From Colius striatus (lineage: Eukaryota > Chordata > Aves > Coliiformes > Coliidae), in assembly GCF_028858725.1 (NCBI RefSeq), contig NC_084765.1:11735501-11799500 (forward strand): 64,000 nucleotides of DNA. The letters run 5' to 3'. Each line of letters starts with the position of its first letter. Position 1 is the stretch's first letter. Positions 14,101 to 26,100 of this stretch are shown here, piece by piece. Made by a program: the position numbers and the translations under genes. Under the pieces are notes generated by a model. The model was not told where the DNA came from and searched no databases. It was given only the letters and a program-made list of their open reading frames with translations.

Positions 14101-17100
14101 TTTTTTTTCCAGGAGGTTTCACTGTGGAAGATGAACACATTTCTCATTCAGATGTGATACTGTGTGGAAGTGTGCAAGGATTACAGACTTCCTTGTATCA
14201 GGGGCACCATTCACCAACAGCACAGCTGGAGCCTGTGAATAGCCAGACACAGTTTCCACATGCAATCCAATGTCCTACACCTGTGTGTTGCTCACACTAC
14301 CTCAGTGTACCCCATCCAAACAAAGCTCAACCTTCTTACCAAGGCACAAACCGCCATCAAAATCTTCAACAGCCTCCTGAACTGCATCAGCAGTACTTCC
14401 CTCTGCAGTACAGCAAGCAACAACATGACAAAGAGCAAAGGGATGCCCAGCAGCCTGTGAAGCTGATACAGTCTAGGCTGGAACAGCACTGGCAGTCAGA
14501 CCCAGAGAATGTGTCTGGGAAGACGAGAAAGCACTTACTATCCCAGCAGCTGCAGCAGCCCCCAGCTTTGGGTTATGCTGTTGTGTCACATGAGGCTCAA
14601 CAAGTTCACATGAGCCATTCACAGCCATTCCGCGCACAGGATTCTTTGCAGACATCAGCTATGCAAGTGCAGCTTGGTCATCTCCAGAAGACAAAATCTG
14701 ATCAGTTGCAGCAGCCACCAGCATCACCGCCACCAGCATCACCACCACCAGGTCAGAATGAGAACGCCCACAAACAAGTCATCCAGCAGAGCCTGGACAT
14801 AATGCACCACCAGTTTGAACTTGAGGAGATGAAAAAAGATCTGGAACTTCTTCTGCAGGCCCAAGGACAGTCTAGCTTGCAGCTGAACCAAGCCAAGCCA
14901 CCTCATCATGTTCAACAGACCATAGTTGGTCAAATCAACTACATAGTGAGGCAGCCAGCCCCAGTTCAGCAACAAATCCAAGATGAAGCACAAGTAAGTT
15001 CTCAAAGGTTCTCTAAAGGCTCAGAAATGGGAGAAACCTTTCAGATTTCATATATTTGGTTGAACTTTCTGTGTTGTCTCGTGTATTTATATTCAGCAGA
15101 GGTTTCATGCCTCATGCAAGATTGGGCCAAAATTTTCTGTTAAATGCTGCTTAAACAACCAAGATCCCAAAGATCTGAATCTCTAAATAGACAAGGTGAG
15201 CATCAGGTGGGAGAATGAAAGTGTCGTCATTCTTCCTTTGTGAACAGGTACCTGGAGCACTGCAGAAGTCTCGCTTTCCATTTCAACTCCTTTTTACTGG
15301 AAACTTTAAGCCTCTATTCCTTGGAAAAAAAAGAAATCCCTTTTGATTCTGAATGGTTAGTGAAAAGAGAGTGAAGAACACCTTTTTTTTTTTTTTGTCT
15401 GAGAGTTATTTCCCATTCTACTAGTAACTCCTCTTGCTATTGCATCCTGTCCTTTAAGATTTTCATCAGATTCGTACACATTGTTCTGATACAGTTTTGT
15501 CAGCAAGGTTAATTTCTTCCTTTTTCCTCTTTTGGTAAGAATCCTGCTTCTGAGAAAAGCTCAGTGCTTGGTGGTAAGTATCCAAACTACAAGGCAGATA
15601 AGAAACACACTAAGGTGGCTTTGAAACCCATTCAAAACCCATTCAAAAGGAAGGTGAGGACTGCAGCAGAAAGGTGTCTGGGACTTCTCATTGTGTAAAT
15701 TCTGTGGAGTTCCCACCTTGAATAGCTCTCAAAGTGGCTTACCTGTAGGGGCAGACTGCAGCCTTTGGAATAGCTGTACATGGCAGCAACTTTGTTGTTT
15801 TATTTATTTATTTTTTATCATTAACATTTGAGAGAAATCATTCTGTATTCACTTATGTCTCCACTTAGGATTACTTTTAACATCTTTACTGTTTCAGAGT
15901 TTTTCTACTCTTTTCATATTGTATATGCTGTGAGTTGGTGTGAATTTGCTACCACTTTTTTCTGAGATTTTGAAAGCACAAACTCTTAATTGTGATTTGT
16001 AGGTCTATGAAAGTTCCACTGAACATGATGTCCAGAAGCCTGTAATTCCTCTTGACAAAAGTGATAGTTCCTCCCTGTCACGGTTACTGGATGGAGAAAC
16101 CAGTGCCAGTAGTCACTCATCTGAGAACACATTGCAACAATCAGCTTTCCATCCAGTGAGAAAGGTATAAAAAAACTAAAAAAAATATTTCAAAGGGAAA
16201 ATATAATTTAATAGTATTGACTATAACAGGAGATTGGAATTTGCAATCATGTTGAAAAAGTTAAAATACTGAGAAATAGCTGAGAAAATGGCTTGTAAAT
16301 CTTGGCAGATAGTCTTAGCCTAACCAATGTGCATCTCTCTGTGAGATGCCTACATGCTGTGTTGTAGCCAAGACCGCTAACTGTTCTTATAAGCTGGTGC
16401 CTTTTAGATCTGGCTGGCATAAGTGCTTAAACGTGAACTGGTAAAGAAATAGAAGACATTTCTTCACTGAGTAAATTCTGTCCAGTCCCTTTCTCAAGAG
16501 ATTTAGCTATCAGGACTTTCACACTAGCAGTGGCTAATTTGAAAAAGAAAAAAAGGAGTAAGAGCTTGTGATGAGCTCATACCTGAGAATCATAGAATGG
16601 TAGGGGTTGGAAGGGACCTTTAGAGATCATCTAGTCCAACCCCCCTGCAGAAGCGGGTTCACCTAGATCAGGTTGCATAGGAACATGTCCAGGCAGGTCT
16701 TGAAGACCTCCAAGGAAGGAGACTCCACAGCCCCTCTGGGCAGCCTGTACCACTGCTCCATCACAGTAAAATAGTTTTTTCTTATCTTTAAGTGGAACTT
16801 TTTGTGTTCCAGCTTCATCCCATTACCCCTTGTCCTGTTACTATCTACTATAGAAAAGAGGGATGTCCCAACCTCCTGACACCCACCCTTTAGATATTTA
16901 TAAATGTTAATAAGATCACCCCTCAATCTCCTCTTCTCCAGACTAAACAGCCCCAGTTCCTGCAGCCTTTCCTCATATGAAAGATATTCTATACCCTTGA
17001 TCATCTTGGTGGCCCTGTGCTGGAGTCTCTCCAGCACTTCCCTGTCCCTCTTGAGCTGAGGAGCCCAGAACTGGACACAGGACTCCAGATGAGGCCTCAC

Positions 17101-20100
17101 CAGGGCAGAGCAGAGGGGGAGAAGATCCTCCCTCCACCTGCTGGCTTGATACATCCCAGAATGCCATTGGCCTTCTTGGCCACGAGGGCACATTACTGGC
17201 TCATGGTTAGTTTATTATCAACCAGGACTCCCAGGTCTCTCTCTGCAGAGCTGCTCTTCAGCAGTTCTACCCCCAGCTTGTACTGGTGCATGGGGTTGTT
17301 CCTTCCCACATGCAGGACTCTGCAGTTGTCCTTGTTGAACTTCATGAGGTTTTCCTCTGACCACCTGTCCAGCTGATCGAGATCCCGCTGAATGGCATCA
17401 CAGCCTTTTGGGGAATCAGCCAGTCCTCCCAGTTTGATGCCATCAGGGAACTTGCTGAGGGTACACTCTGTCCCCTCGTCCAGGTTGTTGATGAAGATGT
17501 TGAACAAGACTGGCCCCAGAATCGATCCCTGTGGAACTCCACTGGCCACAGGCCTCCAGTTTGACTCCGTGCCATTGGTCACCACCCTCTGGGCTCTGTC
17601 ATTCACCCAGCTCTCGATCCACCTCACTGGCAATCATCCAAGCCACACTGGCTGAGCTTTCTCATGAGGATGTTGTGGGAGACGGTGTCAAAAGCCTTGC
17701 TGAAGTCAAGGTAGATGACATCCACTGCTCTCCCCTCATCTAGCCAGCTGGTTATGCACTCATAGAAGGATATCAGGTTAGTCAAACAGGATTTCCCCTT
17801 GGTGAAGCCATGTTGACTCCCCCTGATAACCATCTTATCCTTCATATGTTCAGTGATAACATTCAGGATGAGTTGTTCCGTCACTTTTCCAGGGATGGAG
17901 GTGAGGCTGACTGGCCTGTACTTGCCTGGGTCATCCTTCTTGCCCTTTTTGAAGACTGGCATGACACTGACCTTTCTCCAGTCCTCAGGCACCTTGCCTG
18001 TCCTCCATGATTGTTCAAAGATGATGGAGAGAGGCTTAGCAATCACATCAGCCAGCTCCCTCAGCACTCTAGGATGCATCCCATCAGGACCCATTGATTT
18101 ATGAGCCTTAAACTTGGCCAACAAGTCTTTAACCTCTTCCTCTTCCACCCAGGGCAAGTCCTCTGCTGTCCTGGCCATCCTGTTATCCTTGCTGGACTGG
18201 GCTTCCCGAGGGTCAGCCTTGGCCATAAAAACTGAAGCAAAGAAGGCATTCAGTACTTCGGCCTTCTCTGCATCCTCGGTCACCAGGACACCCTCAGTGT
18301 TTAGCAGTGGGCCCACATTCCCCCTCGCCATCCTTCTGCTGCTGATGTACTTGAAAAATGCCTTATTCCTGTCCTTAACATCCCTGGCTAAATTTAATTC
18401 TAGAAGGGCTCTAGCCTTCCTAGTTGCACCCCTGCATGCCCTGGCAATGTTCCTATACTCTTCCCAAGCAGCCAGCCCCTGTTTCCACCTCTCATAGATG
18501 GCTGCTTTCTGCCTGAGTTGTCCCAGCAGATCCTTGCTCATCCATGGAGGCCTCCTACCTCCTTTTCCTCCTTTCTTGCGCATTGGGACACACTGATCCT
18601 GGGCTTGGAGGAAGTGGTGCTTGAAGATTGACCAGCTCTCATTGGCACTTCTACCATCTAGAATCATATCCCATGAGATCCATCCAAGTAGATCTTTGAA
18701 GAGACCAAAGTTGGCTCGCCTGAAATCCAGGGTCACGGTCCTGCTTTGTGTTCTACCTCTTCCACACAGGATCTTGAACTCTACCATCTCACGGTCACTG
18801 CAGCTGAGGTTGCCTCCAACCTTCACATCCCCAACCAGGCCCTCCTTATTCATCAGTACCAGGTCCAGCAGCACACCCCTCCTTGTTGGTTCCTTGATCA
18901 TCTGCGACAGGAAATTGTCATCAACAATCTGTAGGAACCTCCTGGACTGCGTGTGCTTGGCTGTGTGACTGTCCCAGCAAATATCAGGGTGGTTGAAGTC
19001 CCCCATGAGGACCAGGGACTGTGATCGTGAGGCAGCTCCCAGCTGTTTGTAGAAGGCCTCATCCACATCCTCCTCCTGATGAGGTGGCCTGTAGTGGACT
19101 CCTACAACAATATCACCTGCCTTGCCCTGGCCATTAATTTTTACCCAGAAGCACTCTACCTGCTCCTCATCCCCACCCAGGCACAGTTCAGAACACATTA
19201 ATTGCTCCCTCACATAGAGAGCAACTCCACTTCCACGCCTTGTCAGTCTGTCTTTCCTGAACAATACATAATCCTCCATGGCTGTGCTCCAGTCATGGCA
19301 GCTGTCCCACCACGTCTCTGTGACCGCAATGAGGTCGTAGCCCCACATCCACACCCACATCTCCAGTTCCTCCTGCTTATTCCCCAGGCTGTGTGCATTG
19401 GTGTAGAGGCAGCGCAGGGGCTTACTCAAACACACAGGTTTCCCTGGATGGGTGCAGGAGGTTCCTCCCCGGTTTGGCTCTTTCTCAGGGTGGTCAGCCT
19501 TGCGTATCTCAGCCCAGTGTGCAGATGAAGGGCACTTATCATTGCATTCCCTGTCCTGCCCTGTTTCCCAGCTAGAGGGGACAGCTTGTTCTGTTTTGCT
19601 TCTCCCCCCACCCCCCAAGTCCCTTAGTTTAAAGACCTCTTTATTAAATTTGCTAGTCTACTCCCAAATAATCCAGTGCCCTTATGGGAGAGATGAATCC
19701 CATTCCGATGGTTTCTTTTGAAAGAAACATCTTTCAAAATAAGTTAACCTGGAAATAACACTAATTATTACTGAAGATGTAGTATATGAAAGTGGTATGA
19801 CTCTGTTATATTCCTTGTCCTTATACAAAAGCAGAAAAATCATAGATTTCTCTGTCTCTAGAACATTTCAACACATCATAGAGCCATGCTTTGATCTGTC
19901 TTCCTACCGGGAGGCCCTAACTATTGAAGAAGCAGCATAAACAAAACCAGGAGGGCTCATCTTTATCCTTTATCAGACCCTTGCTGGCTCTGGATATCAC
20001 CTTTGTGTTTGAGGAGGAGAAGCTGCCTTTTACCTCTCTATACAGTTTAAAACACTCCAAATAGCACTTCTGATTGCTCAAATCTGTTTGGTACTTCTGC

Positions 20101-23100
20101 TCATGTTTCATGTTGTGTACTGTGTAAAAGTCTTTCATGGATATTTTTTTCTTGGAATTTGTGTGTGGAATATTGTGGAAGAACTTATCTTTCCTTACTA
20201 GACCCAAAAAGGAAGATATTTTGTCCTCCTTTAGTATGTAGCTTTGTTGACCCAACATATTTATGACGCTATACTCATTCAGAGCGTTGTTAGAGATCCT
20301 TTTGGGAATTGTAGAGACATTGAAAGATAATGATTGCTGGGGGTCTGGAAGCAGCATTCAAATCAGATTCAGAAGGCACAAAGAAACCTGCAATTGTTAA
20401 GTTAATCCTCTAGATGTGATTCAGAATTTCTGGATCAGGCTGATGGTATCACAACATTCTGAGATGATGCTCTTTGGCTCTGAACTTTCCCATGTGGAAG
20501 CAGATCTCCCTTAACCTCTGATGGCAGAGCACAGGACTGAGGAAAGCTATGCAAATCTTCTAGGACAGGGCTACCTTTACTTTAGGAGATGACCGTAAAA
20601 GTTGAAGATTTATATTTAAGGCCTGAGAAAGACTATGAACCTGAGCATTTATTTGAGGAAAAAAAAAAAGTCAGAAAGAGGGAAGAAAATGGAAGGAAAT
20701 GTGCAAGAGAGGGGCTAGTGCAGTCTGATGGGAAATGAGGAGAGAAAAAAACCCAAATCCAACCAAGAAATGCTGATTTGTATCTGTACCAAGGGAGGAG
20801 GCATCAAGAGGAAAATACTCCTACAAACAGAGGAAAGAAACTTTTTCTAATGGTGCTGAGAAGTGTATGGTCTTGTGCTGAAAGCAGAGGTGTGTCTGTT
20901 TTTTTACTAGTTTCCTGGTATCTCTGCGAAAAATGAGGACATTCAACAGCCACAATAGCCCATCTTTGCTTGTATTTCTCTCTTCTAATGAGCTACTTGG
21001 GATGAAGCCATAATGTACTGTCAGCTCTGGCAATGGTTTATTAGAAATGATGAAGGGAAACAGCAAAGTAAGGAGACCCTTGTCTTCATGAATGCTGTTA
21101 AAAGATGTCTGACTGCTTTTGCTGACAAATAAATTAAATCTACATTTAAATGGGAGGTTGGTTCCTGTTTAAGAACAAGGCAATGTACCTATTTATTCTC
21201 ATTTCTGTTTCATACTCATCTCCAGATGAAAAAATCTCTATAGATGTTTGTCCACTTACTTTCATATGGCCTACATTCAGAACATTTAATCTCTCTCAAG
21301 TTCTTGGAAGACATGGAAAAAGTGAACGTGGAGAAGTGTAAAATATTGCACTTGGAAAATACAGTAGAGAAACTGTTTTACTACTGGGAGAAGAACTATA
21401 TTCTGCCTTTTGGAGAATAATTGGTATTGGACTTCTCAGCCTTGTGTTGCATTTCTGCTGAACTCTGACAGCCTTCGTTTTATGTAGTATTCCTAGTGGA
21501 ATAGGTAATTCTTTGGCTGCTGAGATTTTTTTTCATTAAAGAAAAATCAGTGTGGACCAGAATGTATCAAAACTCAGAATTAACTGTTTAGTAATATGTT
21601 TGCCAAGGTCTGTTAAAAAAGAAAAGGTTCCATTAACCCAGTGGTTTCCTTTATTTTGGAGGGGACAAGCCTTGATTGCTCATGTAGTTAAACATCTGTG
21701 CATTAATTTTGAAACAAATTTATTGCATATATTTGATACTATTCACTGATAACTAGAGGAATTGTCTGCATACAGGATTGTATTTGCATGTGAAGCAATA
21801 TAGAATAGATTCTATTAATAGTTTGAGATCACAATATTACTCATAAACAGGGAAACCACAAGTACATTATTCAGCTCATCCCAGACAAGTGCTAGTGCAA
21901 TTGTTCCACCACAGTGTGAGGCACTCATATGCCATGTATGTGTCTTGGAGTTCAACGAATGCCTCTTTGTGGTGTTCTGATGAGTACCATTTTCTGTCCC
22001 TCACATTTAAAGATGGCTCTTGATGAAAAATAGAGAAGTAGGGATGAAATGCTACATGCACTTGGATAATGTCCTCATTGTGTTAGATTTAATTTTTGTC
22101 CTGATGGTAAAATATAGCTTCACTGAGCAGACAGAATTTTGGATTTTCAGTGTATAAAGCAGGGTTTTCTAGCTGGTATCTACCTGTCAGAAGTGTTGGC
22201 ATCAAGGCTACTGCTCTCTAAAAGTTAATTTCAAAGTGCTCTGTGACACTGAATCACAGACACGTGAGTGTAGTATAGTCCCTAGACATGTAACTTCAAT
22301 TGTGGGTGGGCTTGTTTACATTTGTTTCACTGGTTTTGGAACATTAATAATGATATTTTGTCATCCTTTCTATCTTCTGTATTCCTCTTCACTATTCTTC
22401 CCCTGTGAATTGAATTTTTTGTGCAGAATAAATATTTCTATCGCTAGCCCATTGATTGTTTGATATAAATACTGTGCTTTCCCTAACTTTCAGCTTTTAT
22501 GCAAGCTGCTGAATTGATAGGTTGCAGTGTGAAACAATGAGCGCTCAATTGGATTAACAGTTTTGTGGGAAGGGTTACCAACCTTATGCAACCTGTTGCT
22601 TTTACATAGTATGATATTGAGTTATTAGTTTGCACACAGGACTGGAGAAGTAATCTATTCTGGAGCAGAGGCGAGAATAATAGGATATTTTTTGCTTAAA
22701 TTGTGTTTTCAGAAGTAATAAAGGGCATACAATCCCTGTTTTGCTCACATATACATAATGGTTATTTGTAGCTCATTTATTTGTGGCTGCTATGAGCAAG
22801 TAGTCTAAAGGCTGTAACTATCATTTGAAGAAACGTCATAATTACTGTACATTTATAGTACAGTATAAATGTGTGGCTTAAGCCTCATGTACTGCTACAA
22901 CAGTCATTGGTGGTGTTGCAGGACCAACTGGACATCTCTCCTCCTCTGACTCCATAAGTGTACCCTTTCTTAGGAGCAGGGCCTTTACTTCTGGGAGGGA
23001 GAATTCCTTGTCCATCTGTTGGGTTGGTTCGTGGAAGTGAAATACTGCACTACCCTCACTCATCCTAAAAACCTAACCGGCTTGTGCACTTGTCATTCTG

Positions 23101-26100
23101 CCTTCTGAGACACTGATCAGCATTTGTAAATTGAGGTTTGGTTATGTTCCTTAGCAAACTTTGAGAGTTTCTCCACTTGAGATATTATTTCATCTTTTGC
23201 TTAAAATAAACCTCTGAACGTCATGCACTTTATCAGTCAATTATTACTGAGTGACTGTGTCTCTTCAGTTTAGGGACTTTCCAAACTGAAGGTTGTACCT
23301 AGACAATTGTCTTTTGTGGCTCTTGAAGGACCGTTCCTCTGTTAACTTATCTAATCCATTTTTGAGTGCATTTATTACTCAGCTTTCTGCAGCAACTGAG
23401 TTTTGGCATTGCCTGAAAAGTTCCTCTGCTTACTTTAAGTTTGTTGTCTGATAATTCAGTATGATGTCTTCTGGTCCTTGTGTTAGGAAAACAAAAGCCA
23501 CTCTGTATTAGCCACCTTCACAATATCCATATTTTATGGGTCTACATTGAATCTCCTCTCAAACACTTCCTTTTGAAGCTGAAAAGTGATTGCTGGTCTC
23601 TCTAGAGTCTTTTATTTTTTTTCATGGAAGATTTTTTATACTTTAGTCCTTTATTTCTTTGGCAATTTTCCCTGTGCTTTGATAAATTCTCTTTGAGATA
23701 AGGTGACCAGAAATAGTAATCAAGGTACAAGAAAATAGAAATTTTATACAATGCTATAACACTGACTTTTGTATTATTCTTATTGATTTACAATAAGTAC
23801 CAGCTTCTCAGTTTGAAAGCTCTGTTTGTCTCAAGCACCATAAAGTACCCAAAATGGGGATATCGCAGAAAATATTCTATGCCATGTAAGGAGCATTATC
23901 GATAGCACTCTGAGAGAGGCTTTTGGTTTAGTCCAGTTATATGCAATGGTGGCCCTTCATGCAAGAGTAAGATAGTGACAGTTCATGGTGGAACCCCTCA
24001 GCCTCTCCTAGGACTTGATACATGTCAACTTGTAGGCTCTGACATGCCAACACTGTTGTTACTGCAGATTATCACAGAGACTAGTTGATCTCAGTCTCAG
24101 CTGTAGGTGGCTTTCTTGGTATTTTGCCACAACGCATTTGTCCACACATTGTCCTAAGCTTTATTCATGACAATCCTTCCATTTTGGTGATGCTTACCTA
24201 ATGTTTAGGATCTTTTCTTTAAAAGGATGTGAAATTGTGGGAGGGGGGTTGAGCAGGCACAGTACTGGTTTTATTGTTGTTAGTATTGCACCGAGCATGG
24301 TTATTTAGTGACTGAACGTAATAATAATTTCATACTTGAAGCTAGGAGTTTGAATCTCACTTTAGGATTGGAGTGAGTTTGTTGTTACTGATTTTTTTTT
24401 TCTAATTGCTATTCTTTTTAGGGGTATTAGAAGTGAAAGAAATAACAACAGCCTGGAATGTAGGGTTCTGTGAATTTCTAAAGTATCAGAGTATTTTTTT
24501 ACTCTAAAGAATTGAGCTGCTTACATGGCAAATGCCTTCATGCTTAATGAAATTAGATACATTTCCCAGAATGTTAATTTAACAACACCTTTTCCTTTGA
24601 CCTGGAAAAAAGGATAAATAAAACATGATGCTGCTTGCTCCATACAATCTCTTCCTCCTTCCACTTTAAGCCAGCTCCAGTTGATTCAGGCAAACTGTTA
24701 AGGAAGATTTTGACTCTTTTTCTCATATAACCCAGAAAGGAAATCCTTTGGATTCTATTCTGAAATTGGGAAATCCAAATAGGAAATATGTGTATACCGT
24801 GTTATCAGTGCTGCTGTGTGAGGTGAGTTAAACAACTGGATTGGAGTAGTACATTTGTTTAACCTCCTAGCATAATGAGCTGCCAGGGGGATTGCTCCAC
24901 TTAATAGCAGCCGTTCATTACTCTGCAACCATTTGCAGCGTCTTATTTCTCTTATAGCAAAGAGAATTGGCAGTTCCTAGATTTAGCTTTCTTTATCTGT
25001 GACACTTAATGTCAACAGCCTTGAGACTTTGCCAAAACAATCCTAACAAATCCTAATCCCAGTGTTTCAAGGTAAGTATTTACTTCTCGGAATTCTTCTG
25101 TATTAGTGTTGCATGTTTACACTGGACTTTTTTAAAAGCAACAGTGATCAAAGATATATTTGAACTGAACAATATATTTCTTTTTTGTTCTCTGAAGGCA
25201 CTTTGCATGTTCATTCTTTTTACATTTCATTACCACAACCATGAAATTTGTGGTAGAAGGCATTTTGGGGTGGTGATGCTGCTGCCATTGTATTATAAGG
25301 ATCATCAGACCAAAATTAATTATGAAACAATGAGAATTCTATTTATAATGACAGAGATGTAGTTTGATATGCCAGACTGTACATTAAAATGTCAAAAGTT
25401 TCAAAATTAACCTACAGCTGAAGCCACCCTCTACCCAAGAGCATAATTAATGGTTGTTGTTGTTCAAAGAGTGCAATATAAAAGCAATAGAGCTTTTATA
25501 AAATAGAGATCATTTCTTTAAAAGCATCCTATTTGCAAAAACTAGCTGAACTGTCAAGGGAGAAGAGAAATTTTTGCTAATGGCAAAAGAAATGATTATT
25601 TTAGGGAGTGAATTAATAGGCTATTAATGAGCCTTGTTCCCAGTGCATTGTTCACTTCACACTTGACAGCAGCTCCATGGATCAGAATGGAATGTGTCTG
25701 TTCTTAACTGTGAGTTTTAATATTTTGCAGTGAAAGATCATAATGTTGCTTCATCATTAAAATAACCACAAAATTAACTTTTGCCCCAAGGGAAAGACAG
25801 ATGGCAGTTTGATGGCCTCATTATTCTTTTTCTTTTTTAACAAGAGTAAGGTTTTATACTGGCTTATATAATCTAAAAAGATCTCTGAAGAATCTGATGC
25901 TGGCTAGAAGAATAAAAAAGGTATAGCCATATCATGCAATTGAATTCCACCTTTCCAAAAATTTTAGTTATAATAAAATCTTATTTATGTGTCTATTTGT
26001 CTATTTCTTTTTTTTCCTGCAGTAGGAGTCCTCCCAGTAAGTAAACTTGTCTCACTGAAGCCAGGAGTAATCCTACCATTGTCGTAGTAGGGCTGATATC

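Larger units (their letters stand above)
16586..19725 (-). mobile_element. Near-complete CR1 LINE, inactive
   Basis: About 3.1 kb, antisense to TRIM66. It runs from the last codons of ORF1 (near 19715) through ORF2 to the 3' tail (octamer-type end ATTCTATGATTCT near 16587-16600). It is 5'-truncated inside ORF1. It is relatively well preserved: the first 664 codons of ORF2 are uninterrupted. Both catalytic domains are damaged, as described in the ORF2 entry. CR1 is the dominant non-LTR retrotransposon of bird genomes. Confidence 0.95.

Noticed and set aside
15540..15573. Possible extra TRIM66 exon ([11 protein letters not shown]) with acceptor and gtaagt donor
   Set aside because: It would leave phase 1, and the next exon would then hit a stop at once. 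Direct joining of 14993 to 16003 keeps the frame and aligns with mammalian TRIM66.
17010..19575. Plus-strand open frames across the CR1
   Set aside because: They are complements of CR1 ORF2 and carry no independent protein signal.
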